DNA of 64,000 nt from Trichaptum fuscoviolaceum (taxonomy: Eukaryota; Basidiomycota; Agaricomycetes; Hymenochaetales; Trichaptaceae). Location: the NCBI GenBank assembly GCA_910574455.1, contig CAJSYZ010000003.1, positions 558,001-622,000 on the forward strand, written 5' to 3'. Of the stretch, positions 1-10,222 are shown one piece after another. The notes under the pieces are model-generated. The model was given only the letters and a program-made list of their open reading frames with translations. It had not been told where the DNA came from and did not search any database. The position numbers and the translations under genes are program-made. Within the stretch, counting starts at the first letter, position 1, and each line of letters starts with the position of its first letter.

Positions 1-400
1 TATGGGTTTATATAGAGAAAGGACAGAGATACCGGGATTCCGGAAGCGTGGGAAAATCGGGGATGCGGGCAATGCGGTAGACAATGAGGCCTCACACATG
101 TAAGGCTAAGACAGGAATTGGAAAGGAATAACAAAGGAGTGACAGAACATGTGTAGGGGCATTGGTAAATCGGAGTAATGAATGAGGAATGAGGGAAACA
201 GGTGGGGAACATGAGGAAAGACAAGAGGATGAGAGACTTCGGGAAAGTCCATAAGGTAAGAACCCGGGATAAATCCCGAAAGGGAGAGATCCCGAAGGGA
301 ATGCCCCGGGATATTTCCCGAGGGCAAGATATCCCGGCGGGATTCAGGAAAATCCCCGGGATGCGCCCCGAAGGGGAAAGGGTTATGTCACGTCGTGACA
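1..400 (-). repeat. Ty1/copia-type LTR, partial (window edge)
   Basis: The reverse complement of this stretch matches the sequence starting at 59162 over about 400 bases. Both copies begin TGTCACGACGTGACATAACC, and both are dense in CCCGGGAT-type words. A TATATAAA box lies at 7-14 on the minus strand, as expected for the U3/R boundary of an LTR. The LTR begins at 400 and runs leftward out of the window, so its other end, any internal region and the target-site duplication cannot be seen. It interrupts the Plavaka-like transposase immediately to the right. A solo LTR and a full element are both possible. Confidence 0.8.
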
Positions 401-407
401 CAAAGCA

Positions 408-2135
408 TCAGAACACAAATGGATAGCTCAGTTTTTGACACACACTCTTTGGTATTGCTAGAAATGCTACAAGCTGGACTGTATTCAACTTTTGGGACCG
501 CCGGGCCTTGTTAGATACATTTCCTATTGAGAGATATAACGGATAATATTTGTTGTTGCCAGTTCCAACGGAAACTGTTGTCTTGTCACTCCCTAAAATT
601 ACCGGAACGAACATGGACCCATGAACTGCTTTATCTTTGGCGTAGATTTTGTTCTAAGTCAAGGATAATCAGTACACTTCCTCCAACTTCGAATGCTGCA
701 TGATTCATGACTTACAGCCTGTTCCCAAGCAAAATTTCCGGACATGTAGTTTCTGAAGACTCGTTCTTTGTTGTCATCAGAGTCCTCTTTCGGCTGATAC
801 TCACGAAACGGGACATAGTCGAATTCGCCTTCCAACGCCGGATTGTCCACCAAATTCCGGATCACTTCCAAAGGATCCCGATACCATACATCATATTCTT
901 TCCTCTTCCATGACTCGGTGTTCTCGTTTGTTGCCTTTTGGCTATGATCGTCCGTGTAGAAGTTACTAAAGGATTTCCAAGACACATCACCGACTTTCGT
1001 AGCATCAATGGCGTTATACATTTTTTGCGCATCTCCATCGAGTAGCGTACTAGTTGAACCCAGATCCAAGTCATCGTCAGGCAATGTCGCATCCAATTCG
1101 GAACATCCGCAAGATTTTACATTCTCCGCCTCCTGAATCAGCTGATAAGCCTTCATGATTCCCAGAAGCTTTGTTATGTTCCCAGCAGACATTTGCTCTT
1201 CCCGATAGAGAAAATCTGCGAGCTCAAAATCTGCTCGGCACGAATATGGAAACCAGTCATTTGACGCAGATTCGTTTCGCGGAGCGGGTGAGTCTTCGTA
1301 TTCTAAGAAGTTCCCTTCTGCATCACATGGAGTGGCTGCACAATGTTTGGTGTCAAAATGCTACAGTAAACCGGGAACAATTGATTTGGCGCGCACCATT
1401 CAAGTATCTGTGATACACCTTCAAGTTATCCTCGCTCTCCTTATAATCTCCAATGTCGGAATCCAAGTCTTCAGAACGGCCACTGTCACTTCTGGTGACA
1501 GAATGGGACAGAGAATCAGGTCTGTCCAAATCTTGAAGCAGCTCGTCTCGGCCTATACTGAGCATCGAGATATCCTGTGTAAGCATGGAAATATCGTAAT
1601 CGTAGGAGTCAGAGCCGCTCTCAAGATGACCCTCTGATGGAAGTTCGGACGACCTCAGGAGAGCTTCAAGTTGAGGACTTGGAGCTCGTATGGGTCGAAT
1701 AGGTGACGATTCATATTCATGACCACAGGCAGAAGAATTTGCCAAGAATGACGTCGGATGAGCTGAATATTCATGTCTTGCTCTTCCAGATTGACTCTTG
1801 AACATCCTACTACAGCCGGGCAAGGTGCATCGAATAGTTGGTGGAAAATGAAAGGGATCGTGCTTTTTCCGTGTCGCTGGTATCAACTTGAATGTAACCT
1901 CAGTAGTAGTACACGTCGACAATTGGGACTCACAGCTGAGCCTCACTGGCACTGGCAGGCTGCTAGCACTGGCAGTGACTCGGACTCGGAGTGCCAGTGA
2001 ACTTGAACCTGAGTTAAAATTAGTCATAGAGTAGTCACGGTAGTAGTGGGCGTAAATTTTCAACTTGTCTAAGATAGACGCCCCCGCCTCCCTGATCTTG
2101 AACTTGCACCTTCGACACATCTTATCATCATACAA
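408..2135 (-). pseudogene. Plavaka-type (CACTA-like) transposase, N-terminal half
   Basis: This is a DNA-transposon protein. A C2H2 finger (CTLPGCSRMF then H-x4-H) lies near residue 110. It is followed by landmarks of the agaricomycete Plavaka family: DWFPYSCRADFELADFLYRE, AIDATKVGDVSWKSF, EYDVWYRDPLEVIRNLVDNP, and GSMFVPVILGSDKTTVSV. The pieces join through two GT-AG introns, 1336-1396 (61 bp, restoring YLNATPCDAEGN) and 654-715 (62 bp, GTAAGT donor, TTAG acceptor). The frame then reaches a stop at 408, next to the copia LTR at 400, so the rest of the transposase is missing. The start is uncertain: the open frame reaches 2135, only 20 bp from a divergent start codon, and its first 60 residues run through CACTGGCA repeats. 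Confidence 0.85.
1915..2015. repeat. CACTGGCA-type subterminal repeat cluster
   Basis: The motif CACTGGCA or its complement TGCCAGTG recurs several times within about 70 bases (1950-2000), ending in GTGAACTTGAACC. Such clusters are typical of the subterminal regions of CACTA-like elements. A matching cluster in opposite orientation lies at 3290-3400. It may be the terminal region of the Plavaka-like element or of a smaller derivative. Confidence 0.5.
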
Positions 2136-2155
2136 GTCTCAAAACACTGCACAAA

Positions 2156-5100
2156 ATGTCAACTCAAAGACAGACAAGGGCTAAGAACAGGGAAAAGCAC
2201 CCCGGAGCAGTTGTTGACCAACTCAGAACAAGACGAACACAGGAGGAGATATTGCGGGAGAAGGAAGAAAAAGAGAAAAGGAAAGTACGGCAGGCAGAAA
2301 GGCGGGATGAGGCATTGAAGGAGAAGGAAGAGAAGGAAAAGCAGAAGGAAGAGCGGACAGCTTTCCGCAGAGCTGCGGCCCAGCAAGTCGCGGTTGCGAA
2401 AGAGAGGAAAAAACTCGCTGCGGAGCAAAAACGGGCAGCAAAAGAACAAGAGGCAGCTGACAAGGTTTGCAAGAAGGTGACTGCAGCAGAGAACCAAGAA
2501 GCAGCGATGCTAGAGACCGTAGAGCTTGAAAACAACTTGTCGAAGGCTCTTGAGACACGCACCCAGATGGGCTCAACAGTGCCCAAACTCACTGGCAAAC
2601 GTGGACGTAGAAAGCCAAAAGGCGAATCTAGTTGTAAGTCTTCAACTTTAGATCAGTGATGACACAGATTTGAACTGGCATAAACAGACTCGAAGAACGA
2701 TGTTAAAGACATATCGGATTGTGAAGATGGACACAACGAAGACTTGGATATTCGTGAGTAACATTACCTATACATTTTCAGACGATCTCAAAGCTTGGAG
2801 GTTGAACCCTGTGACTCACGTTAATGCGAAGCAGCGAGTATGGATGAGCCAAACGGGAAGCCTGCAAAAAAAGCTAGGAAAGAAGACTCCAAAGGTGAAC
2901 TTCCATTTCGCACACGTGTGCAGACCGCAAAGATGTCCAGGTCTGCCGCCACTCCCAGCGACGCATTCTTTCACGCTCCTGCAGGACCGAACGAGAGTCT
3001 TTCTGGTGAAGAAACGGACATAATAGACTTGCCCGCTACGTCAAGGCGGAACGACAAGACAAAACGCCCTGTCAGGGCGCTTCGCAACACAGATGATTCC
3101 ACTTTCATCGGTGAAGAGGGTGGAGGTCTTGAGGTGCCAGTGGCAGGGATAGACTCAGAAAGGATCAATTTGTGAGTTTGAAGTTTGAATCTTGCATTGC
3201 GTCTGAATCAGTATCTTGTACTGTCAAGTCAATGTAATGGTGAGTGTGATTAAACATCATCCCGACTACTACTAGTAGTAGTACTAGATTACTAATGAGC
3301 CTGCCACTCAGGCTGCCAGTGTCACTGCGGTCACGGTGCCAGCGGTTCAAGTTGACCGTGACGCTCCCGGGCCAAGACCCGACTTGGAAGTCCTTCACCT
3401 GCAATATTGACGCTCTTGTCCTTGTTACCACTGTATTATGAGCCTTGCTGACGCAAAGCTACACCAGACACACCATCTCATTGCCAGATGATGAAAACTT
3501 AAGTCCCTGGGAGGATGAAGGAGAAACAATCACCCTTACAAGCTATCAAGGTGTAAAAAATAGCACAATCAGTGTGCAACAGAAGGCACATCTTGTCGAT
3601 TCGGAATCAAATGTTGTGAGTTGACGGAGCATTAGAATGGCAAATGCAGTCTGAATAACTTGTTTATAGGGCGGAAGCAATCCGAAGAGGCTAACAAGGC
3701 CGGCTCAAGCTTGTGTGAGTACGACTTATTTCTGTTCGATTCACGTCAGTTACTCCATGACCGTTTGTTCATATCCCTTCGTTATTATTTATCTGCCAAC
3801 TGCCGTGTCATGAACAGGATGGAGGTAGCAGCAACCTCAACTCGAAGAAAAGGAAGTTATTGCATGACACTCTTTCTGGGTCGCAGGTTTCAACGGTAAG
3901 CGATGTCATATCATTTTTCATTTTTCATTCTACTAAGCAATCCCTTCCCGTACTCGAGGATAAGAACAACGAGATAAAACCAGGTGGACAGGTGAGTGCC
4001 AGACAGCGAAGCACAGTGATCTTCATTCTATATCCTTCATTGCTGAATTGGTATTTGTATAGGATGCAAACAAGAGGACTGCTAACTCGCAGCTTAGCGC
4101 ACCGGTAAGTCTATCTTATTTCAACTTCTCTCGTTCCCCCCTTTATTTATGGTTGTAAGGTGCGATCACTAGCTTTGGAACCCCGTGTACAGGTATGTGT
4201 GAGCGTCGATGCACCGTAGGCTCACTTCCGGTGCTCTCCTGTAGCAACTATTCGTTTCCTTCTTCACTTCGAGTCGATCGCTAATGTGTGCATATGAATA
4301 GGACATCACAGTCACAAAGAACGGAAAGAGGAAGTCGCCACCAGACACCGACTCTCAGGTTAATGTGGTAATTCTTCTACCTTCACGTGCAATGAATTCC
4401 TTCATTTCATGTTTACTTAATTTGAACCATCTCAATAGGCTAATAAGACTGTCAAGATCAATAAGTCATTGTTGATTGACAGGACACACAGGCCGGTGCC
4501 ACAGTAAGTGTCAATTCTATGGTAATTGGCATTTCAAGTTCGTATCTGATCAGGCGGAAAGGACTTGAGTAAGAAGAGGAACCCCTCTGATATTCCTTAT
4601 CGGCCTGAGGCCGACACGACGGTAAGTGCTTCTTTTCGATCTGCTCACTTGCCATGGATAACAGCTTTCTGACGTGTTGCAGCCGGAGATTGGATCCGCT
4701 ACCTTTAATCGCAAGAGGCAGTTGCTGGTGGCTGATAATGAAGTAAGTGAGAGTCGATTGATACACTCTAAACGTGAGCATTCACCTTCTTTTCTTAATA
4801 GTCTGGTGGTCGAAAGATGTCGTTAGCACCTCGAGCACCGTCGCTTGCAATGACGAGAGCGTCCCGCACCCCCGGACCCGAAGTGATAGTGACTGGGGCT
4901 TATCAAGGTCATCGCAAAGTCTCTCGGACTACTAGCTCAGTTTGTCGAATCAAATTCATTTCTATGACATATTTTGCTGATGTACGTATATGCAGACATC
5001 AGTGGGACTTGAGGACAAGGATCGAAATGAAGGAAGGGAAGGATCTCGCGTGCCAGGCAGGAAAAGGGCGACGAACCAGTGTCTCCCTCCCGGTACTCAG

Positions 5101-6274
5101 GCAGGATGGACTCATATTCTATTACCTTCACTATTTCGCGCAGTTGGAAAGTCCGTCACACCATGGCAAACCCCGGACAATAAGCTCATCAGCTCATTGT
5201 GGGGGAAAGTGTTTGATTCTGTGGAACTCATTTACGAAACTCAGTTCGCCGATATCTGTTCTCTAGTTGAGTCATTTTTACTTATTCTCAAATCACTTTA
5301 CCAAATTGAGATGCAATCCTCGTATTTCAGGCGGCCCAGAGATGCTCTGATAGCTGGCGCAAGAAGCTGTTTGAGAAAGCTGAGCAATCAGTTGCTAGTT
5401 TTATCAGCGGCGAACAATCAAAGTCAATGCAAAACGAAGCAATTGTGAAGATGTTGCAGACGCTAGTTGACAAGAAGAAAGCCGAACCGTTTCTATGGGA
5501 AAGCTGGTATAGTATGGAGAGGGTAAGTAAAAGAGTATTTATTGTTGCATTTTGTGTCCATGCATTGACCCTAAATGTACAGAAGCAAGGACTGTTCTGC
5601 TCTGACCTTGTGGTCTCAGTGTTGTCCGTACACATTGTCTTGGCCATGGGTCGGCATAAAATACTGGACAGAAACACCATAGGAAAGCCTATCGGTGCCC
5701 TCGCCCTTGCGGCAACAGCGGTATCTACTTTTTTCAGCACTTATATTGTCCTTATTCGCTGATCTTCCCATGGATAGGTCAAGGTTGCCATTGATAAACA
5801 GGTGGCTCGGTTGCAAAATATCAAAGAAGAACTTGGCGGCGCTGAGTGGTATTTCACTAGCGCTCTGTGGCAGCCTCATACGGACGACTATGTTAACTTG
5901 TTGTCGAATCCCTCTTTCTTCACTGAATCAAACTGGGAAAAGGTTCGATCCCGCCTCCTAGCTTACGATGCCAGTACAGATATCGATACGAGAAAGAACA
6001 CCGAACTTGTTGGATCGGGTATCACTGGCAGGGACTTTTCCTTGTATTTTGACGTTGTAGATGCAGATTCGACCTGCGAGAAAGCGTATGACGAAGGCGC
6101 TGATAATTGGGAAGACGGAACCGACGGAACCGACGATAAGGGCGAAGAGCGTGAGGGGGCTGAGTATAGAGGCGAGGTGGAAGGTGATGCAGAGGACGAG
6201 CATGCTAATGCTGAGGGTGACGACAACCTGAGCGAGAGCGGGGACGAGGGTGTTGACAAGATTGAGGGCGAGGG

Positions 6275-6309
<35 letters not shown>

Positions 6310-6587
6310 ATTTAGGTGGAGATGGTGATCATGAGGAGGACGACGCTTCAAAATGGGATTCGGCTACGGACTGCGTAGACTTCTAAGGGCAAATCGATCA
6401 CTGGTGAGCCTCTTCTTTTCGTTTCTGTCCGTGCGCTCAATATTATATTACCATCGACTTGCAGAGCAGCCTTCGTTTCTACTGGTACGCCAAAGAACAT
6501 GCAGAATTGAAGGCACGGCAGCGAAATGTGGCCTGCCACTGCCCGTCACGGCAGAGGTTCGGGATAATGTCGTGGCGGATCCCATGA
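2156..6587 (+). CDS. Uncharacterised multi-exon gene, coiled-coil N-terminus, acidic C-terminus
   Basis: I do not recognise a family. Exon 1 (2156-2632) encodes a strongly charged Lys/Glu/Arg coiled-coil segment of about 160 residues and ends at a GTAAGT donor. Many short exons follow, with donors GTAAGT/GTGAGT at intervals from 2755 to 4750. Longer exons near 4995-5260 (CLPPGTQAGWTHILLPSLF) and 5580-6386 (VLSVHIVLAMGRHKILD, then IGALALAATAV) resemble C-terminal parts of uncharacterised agaricomycete proteins. The C-terminus is an Asp/Glu run that includes a GAGGGC microsatellite. The frame stops at 6386. A last exon at 6465-6587 (SLRFYWYAKEHAELKARQ) is plausible but lies in another phase. 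The gene is divergent from the transposase by 20 bp, so it could be a second gene of that element, a captured host gene, or the target of insertion. The exon joins are only partly worked out. Confidence 0.5.
3290..3400. repeat. CACTGGCA-type subterminal repeat cluster, inverted relative to 1915-2015
   Basis: GCCACTCAGG, GCCAGTGTCACTG and GGTTCAAGTTGACC occur here. The last is the inverted counterpart of GTGAACTTGAACC at about 2000, and both flanks carry TAGTAGT-rich DNA. This suggests imperfect inverted ends of a CACTA-like element. It falls in what would be an intron of the plus-strand gene. Confidence 0.4.
6264..6312 (+). repeat. GAGGGC/GAGGAC microsatellite in acidic coding tail
   Basis: About eight tandem hexamers (GAGGGC drifting to GAGGAC) encode alternating Glu-Gly and then Glu-Asp. 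The length probably varies between strains. Confidence 0.85.
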
Positions 6588-6952
6588 TAGCGACTGCTAT
6601 GCTTAGTCTTGTGTAAATGACTGATGTACTTGAACGCTGAGGCACTGATAGCTACATAATGTTGTCTTATATATTTCTGATGCAATGAAATACTTGGATC
6701 GTTCTTATGCACTTAGACTCTTGAGCACTGCAATTCGTCTTACAACACTTGTCTACTGCTGTAATTAAAGGATGATACACTGGAGCACTGGGGTGCTGAA
6801 TGCCTGAAACACTTAGAGCACTGATTCAGCCATCTTTCCTTATTTAAGCCAGCCCACACTTATTTCAGCCAACTTGTCCTGAATAATGGGAGGACATGCA
6901 TGAATAAGTAAAGCTTGCCTTATTTAAGACTTCAGTCTCTCAGGACGTTTAA
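6588..6952. other. Non-coding gap with GAGCACTG and CTTATTT repeats
   Basis: No gene is seen. GCACTG occurs at about 6641, 6725, 6785 and 6815, and CTTATTTAAG/CTTATTTCAG words occur at 6840-6930. This looks like the right subterminal region of the CACTA-like element, running up to the truncated 5' end of the YR retrotransposon. No clean terminal inverted repeat could be assigned. Confidence 0.4.
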
Positions 6953-7048
6953 GTAACACTTAAGTCACTTTCAGCAGAAAGTAGTTTCCCTGATGTTTAT
7001 CTAAATGATTACCCCGATCCGGTATTTCCCGCGACACTAAATCAAATC

Positions 7049-9271
7049 ATGAGGTCAGGGGCAAATCTGGGATACTCTGGCACTCGAGTGGGCAGCCAGG
7101 AATGCCCCAACTTGCCCTCCACTCTCATTCATGCCTCCACTATCTCCCTCGACATCGCAAAGCAGCTCACAAATGGGCGTACAAATGGTCCCTTCCCTCA
7201 GCCACCATTAGCAAACTTCCGGTGCTCTCCCCTTGGTGCTGTCACTAGGAAGCACTCATCAAAAACCCGACGCATACATCATCTTTCTTGGCCAACGGGC
7301 ACCTCGGTTAATGATGGGATTCTCGAGGCCGAAGGTACGATAGTATACGATTCCTTTGCTCGCGCAGTTGACGACCTCATTGCATCGGGACCGGGGTCAC
7401 TATTTGTCAAACTAGATCTTGAGGCTGCCTTTCGGCAGATCCCTGTCCGTCCCGACGATTGGCACTTACTGGGGTTCAAATGGGACGGACAGTACTACTT
7501 CGACACTGTCCTTGCTTTTGGCCTCCGTTCGGCACCCTACATCTTCAACCTCTTTGCTGAAGGCCTGCACTGGATCATGCAGAGGCACCTTCCTGCTCGC
7601 ATACGGCACTATCTGGATGATTTCCTGGCTACCTTCGCACCGTCCCTCCCAGCCCCAACTGTCAACGCAGCACTTGACTGGTCACTATCGCTAGGACACC
7701 ACCTTGGTCTCTCCTTCCAGGAATCGAAAGTCATTGGTCCAGCAACAACCATCGAGTACCTTGGAATCACTCTGGACTCAATCGCCATGGAAGCTCGTCT
7801 ACCACCAGACAAACATCGCTATCTCCTCGAACTTCTCCACCTCTGGCGCACGCGATCCCATTGCACACTGCAAGACCTGCAGGAGCTTAGCGGATTCCTG
7901 CAATTCACTTCGCAAGTCATTCCGCAGTCACGGGCATTCCTTCGTGCATTCTACACCTTCTCATCATCCTTTCGCTCTCGCAACACGCGTCGTAGGATTA
8001 CCTCCGCTGTTCGAAGAGACTTGGACTGGTGGTTGGCTGTATCCACAACATGGAATGGCATCCGCCTCCTTACACCGAACAGGCCAGTACTGCACATTTT
8101 CACTGATGCCAGCGGCACAAAAGGCATCGGCGGAATCTTCTCCGCTTCCTGGTTCGCAACGCGCATACCCCGTCGCTACCGTAAACATGACATTCAATTC
8201 AAGGAGCTCTTTGCCGTCCTCCACGCAGTCCTTTGCTGGGGAGAACACTTTCGCGCACACCATGTTGTGTTCCACGTCGATAATCAGGCAGTCTGCGCAG
8301 CACTGGAATCACTCACCAATCGGTCACCACCAGTCATGCAGATCCTCCGTAGCTTTCTTGAGCTCGCTTGTCGACTTGATTTCTCCTTCTCATCATCTTG
8401 GCTATCATCTGCTGCAAATGCAATTGCTGACGCTGCTTCTCGTTTTTTATATGCACGCTTATTCGAACTCGCACCACATCTCGACTCAAAGCCCTCAATC
8501 AAGGCCCTCCGTCCTCTTGGTACACAGACCACCACCAATGGTCCCCGCCCGTCGCATTTTATTTATTTCACGGGCTCGCATCCTCCACACGAAACACATA
8601 CTCAGCAGGACAACGTTCCTTTCGCAAATTCGCCGAGCTCAATGGCTTCGTCCACCGGGACGGGGACATACTCCCAGCCTCCCAACAGGCCATCCTTGCA
8701 TGGATCGTGTCCATTGCCGGCTCCGTACAGCCATCCACCGTCAAAGCATACCTTACTCACATCAAATCACTCCACATCGAATCCGGCTTCGACTTTGCAG
8801 CATGCGAGTCTCCATTGGTCCAGCGCATCATCCGTGGAGTCAAGCGGTACCATGGCGAACAAGGGCGAAAGCCAAAGCAACCAATCACCCTCCCAGTGCT
8901 CCACGACCTCCTCTCCCATCTCCAACCCCACACGGACCCTCTCCACCACATCATTGCCACTGCTTCCTGCCTCGCATTCTCAGGCCTCTTACGCTGCGGT
9001 GAGTTTACCACGCGCAACGATAAATTTAACCCCGCCATCCATTTATCCCGGAGTAGCATCAGCTTTGTACCAACCATGGATGCAGCCACTCATCTCACCC
9101 TCACTCTACCGGCCTCAAAGACCGATCCCTTTCGTAAAGGGGTCACCGTCTACATTGCGGCCGCACCGGGTCAGCCATCCTGCCCCGTTGCAGCAATGCA
9201 GAAACTCTTTCAGAACTACCCACGACCTCCCAATGCTCCCCTCTTTGAAACCGCCCCAGATTGCCCTCTGA
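7049..9271 (+). CDS. Reverse transcriptase-RNase H of YR retrotransposon
   Basis: The polymerase copies element RNA into DNA. Visible RT motifs are VKLDLEAAFRQIPV (motif A Asp, about residue 125), FGLRSAPYIF (motif B) and YLDDFLA (motif C, about residue 190). RNase H follows with TDAS, KELFAV, DNQA and IADAASR, so all four acidic positions are present. The functional part ends near 8500; the rest of the frame to 9271 overlaps the recombinase in another frame and is probably not meaningful protein. The frame is open upstream to 6953, and the Met at 7049 is only the first available. The domain core is intact, but the N-terminal gag region is lost. Confidence 0.85.
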   Translation: MRSGANLGYSGTRVGSQECPNLPSTLIHASTISLDIAKQLTNGRTNGPFPQPPLANFRCSPLGAVTRKHSSKTRRIHHLSWPTGTSVNDGILEAEGTIVYDSFARAVDDLIASGPGSLFVKLDLEAAFRQIPVRPDDWHLLGFKWDGQYYFDTVLAFGLRSAPYIFNLFAEGLHWIMQRHLPARIRHYLDDFLATFAPSLPAPTVNAALDWSLSLGHHLGLSFQESKVIGPATTIEYLGITLDSIAMEARLPPDKHRYLLELLHLWRTRSHCTLQDLQELSGFLQFTSQVIPQSRAFLRAFYTFSSSFRSRNTRRRITSAVRRDLDWWLAVSTTWNGIRLLTPNRPVLHIFTDASGTKGIGGIFSASWFATRIPRRYRKHDIQFKELFAVLHAVLCWGEHFRAHHVVFHVDNQAVCAALESLTNRSPPVMQILRSFLELACRLDFSFSSSWLSSAANAIADAASRFLYARLFELAPHLDSKPSIKALRPLGTQTTTNGPRPSHFIYFTGSHPPHETHTQQDNVPFANSPSSMASSTGTGTYSQPPNRPSLHGSCPLPAPYSHPPSKHTLLTSNHSTSNPASTLQHASLHWSSASSVESSGTMANKGESQSNQSPSQCSTTSSPISNPTRTLSTTSLPLLPASHSQASYAAVSLPRATINLTPPSIYPGVASALYQPWMQPLISPSLYRPQRPIPFVKGSPSTLRPHRVSHPAPLQQCRNSFRTTHDLPMLPSLKPPQIAL

Positions 9272-9555
9272 CCCGGGCAACCTTCATTTCTTACATACGA
9301 AATGCCCTATCACAGGCAGGGTATAACTGCAGTCAATTCACCGGTCATAGCTTCCGGCGCGGCGGCGCTTCTGCCGCAGCTCATGCTGGATATTCTGACT
9401 ACGAAATCCAACTCTTGGGACGTTGGCGTAGTGACGCTTACAAATTGTATATAGAATCCGACACTCGTCGGCTTCTACAACTCTCTTCTCTCCTCCATTG
9501 GGTACCCTCCTCCGACATGCCTTCCCAGTCCTCCGGCCTTCCAGCACGTCAATAG
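8431..9555 (+). CDS. Tyrosine recombinase of YR retrotransposon
   Basis: This is the integration enzyme of the element. The frame opens at 8431, overlapping the RT-RNase H frame in a different phase, and the first in-frame Met is at 8707. Coding content clearly begins before that Met, with a core-binding segment GLASSTRNTYSAGQRSF from about 8578. Catalytic residues are visible: the box I Arg in SGLLRCGEF, a Lys in ASKTD, HxxR in GHSFRRGG, and the GRW and terminal Tyr in YKLYIES. The domain is complete. Expression probably requires a frameshift or a spliced or separate start, because no good Met precedes the core-binding domain. Confidence 0.85.
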   Translation, partial: RCFSFFICTLIRTRTTSRLKALNQGPPSSWYTDHHQWSPPVAFYLFHGLASSTRNTYSAGQRSFRKFAELNGFVHRDGDILPASQQAILAWIVSIAGSVQPSTVKAYLTHIKSLHIESGFDFAACESPLVQRIIRGVKRYHGEQGRKPKQPITLPVLHDLLSHLQPHTDPLHHIIATASCLAFSGLLRCGEFTTRNDKFNPAIHLSRSSISFVPTMDAATHLTLTLPASKTDPFRKGVTVYIAAAPGQPSCPVAAMQKLFQNYPRPPNAPLFETAPDCPLTRATFISYIRNALSQAGYNCSQFTGHSFRRGGASAAAHAGYSDYEIQLLGRWRSDAYKLYIESDTRRLLQLSSLLHWVPSSDMPSQSSGLPARQ

Positions 9556-9557
9556 AT

Positions 9558-9709
9558 GGCTCGAGTCTGGTCCCAGGTCGGGGTCCTTCCCCCTCTTCGG
9601 GTCCCAGGCCGAGAGCTCAGGACCACGACCATTGTCGTCCCGCAACCTTCAATATTAATTCATTGCTCTCACTCTCACCGTCCAAGCCACTGAGCGAATG
9701 AAGCACTGA
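9558..9709 (+). repeat. Split direct repeat B1 (152 bp)
   Basis: The repeat runs from GGCTCGAGTCTGG to GAAGCACTGA and recurs at the same length at 10071-10222. It starts just after the recombinase stop codon. Confidence 0.9.
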
Positions 9710-10070
9710 TGAAGGGAGCAATTTGTAAATTGCTCCGGGTCAGTGTAGAGAGCGGACTTCGAGAACCTCGTTTCTTCTCTTTGTCCTCGCTCTCATTCAT
9801 CTTGTCTTTCATGCTTCTTTCATTCTCTTTGTAACGTTAGTATATTAGACTGCGAGCGAGCGTTCAAGCTTCTTTGGCTTCTTACGCATCGCTCGCAGGT
9901 ATGTATCTTGTTCTTGACATTGTCGCACGGCTTCTTACGCATCGCTCGCAGCAATGCTTTTGTTTTAGACACAAATTTTATTCGCCCATACCCACCTCCC
10001 TTGTAGACACAGTTCCATTTATTAGCTACAAATCATGTATTCATTCGAACTCTACATGTCCACAGTAGCC
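9710..10070 (+). repeat. A2 segment between B1 and B2
   Basis: This 361-bp segment lies between the two B copies. Its A1 counterpart would lie at the lost 5' end. It contains two copies of GGCTTCTTACGCATCGCTCG about 50 bp apart (from about 9878 and 9929). Confidence 0.7.
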
Positions 10071-10222
10071 GGCTCGAGTCTGGTCCCAGGTCGGGGTCCT
10101 TCCCCCTCTTCGGGTCCCAGGCCGAGAGCTCAGGACCACGACCATTGTCGTCCCGCAACCTTCAATATTAATTCATTGCTCTCACTCTCACCGTCCAAGC
10201 CACTGAGCGAATGAAGCACTGA
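10071..10222 (+). repeat. Split direct repeat B2 (152 bp), 3' end of element
   Basis: This is the second copy of the 152-bp repeat. After its last bases (CACTGA) the sequence returns to array intergenic DNA. Confidence 0.9.

Larger units (their letters stand above)
6953..10222 (+). mobile_element. Ngaro-type tyrosine-recombinase retrotransposon, 5'-truncated
   Basis: The order is reverse transcriptase, RNase H, tyrosine recombinase, then split direct repeats B1 (9558-9709), A2 (9710-10070) and B2 (10071-10222). This B1-A2-B2 3' arrangement is known from Ngaro elements, which integrate by a recombinase rather than a DDE integrase. The open frame enters at 6953 within the region just upstream of the RT, so gag and the A1 repeat are missing. 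The 3' end is complete. Beyond 10222 the DNA (GTGATATGTAAAACGTGGC) is the same as the intergenic DNA at 41249 and similar to 28041, so the element inserted into a unit of the tandem array. Confidence 0.8.

Noticed and set aside
2164..2598. Long minus-strand frames rich in Ser/Leu/Phe opposite the coiled-coil exon
   Set aside because: They are shadows of the Lys/Glu-rich plus-strand exon.
7704..9002. 432-codon frame overlapping the reverse transcriptase
   Set aside because: It has no recognisable motif and is low-complexity Ser/His/Pro, as expected for an alternative frame of GC-rich coding DNA.
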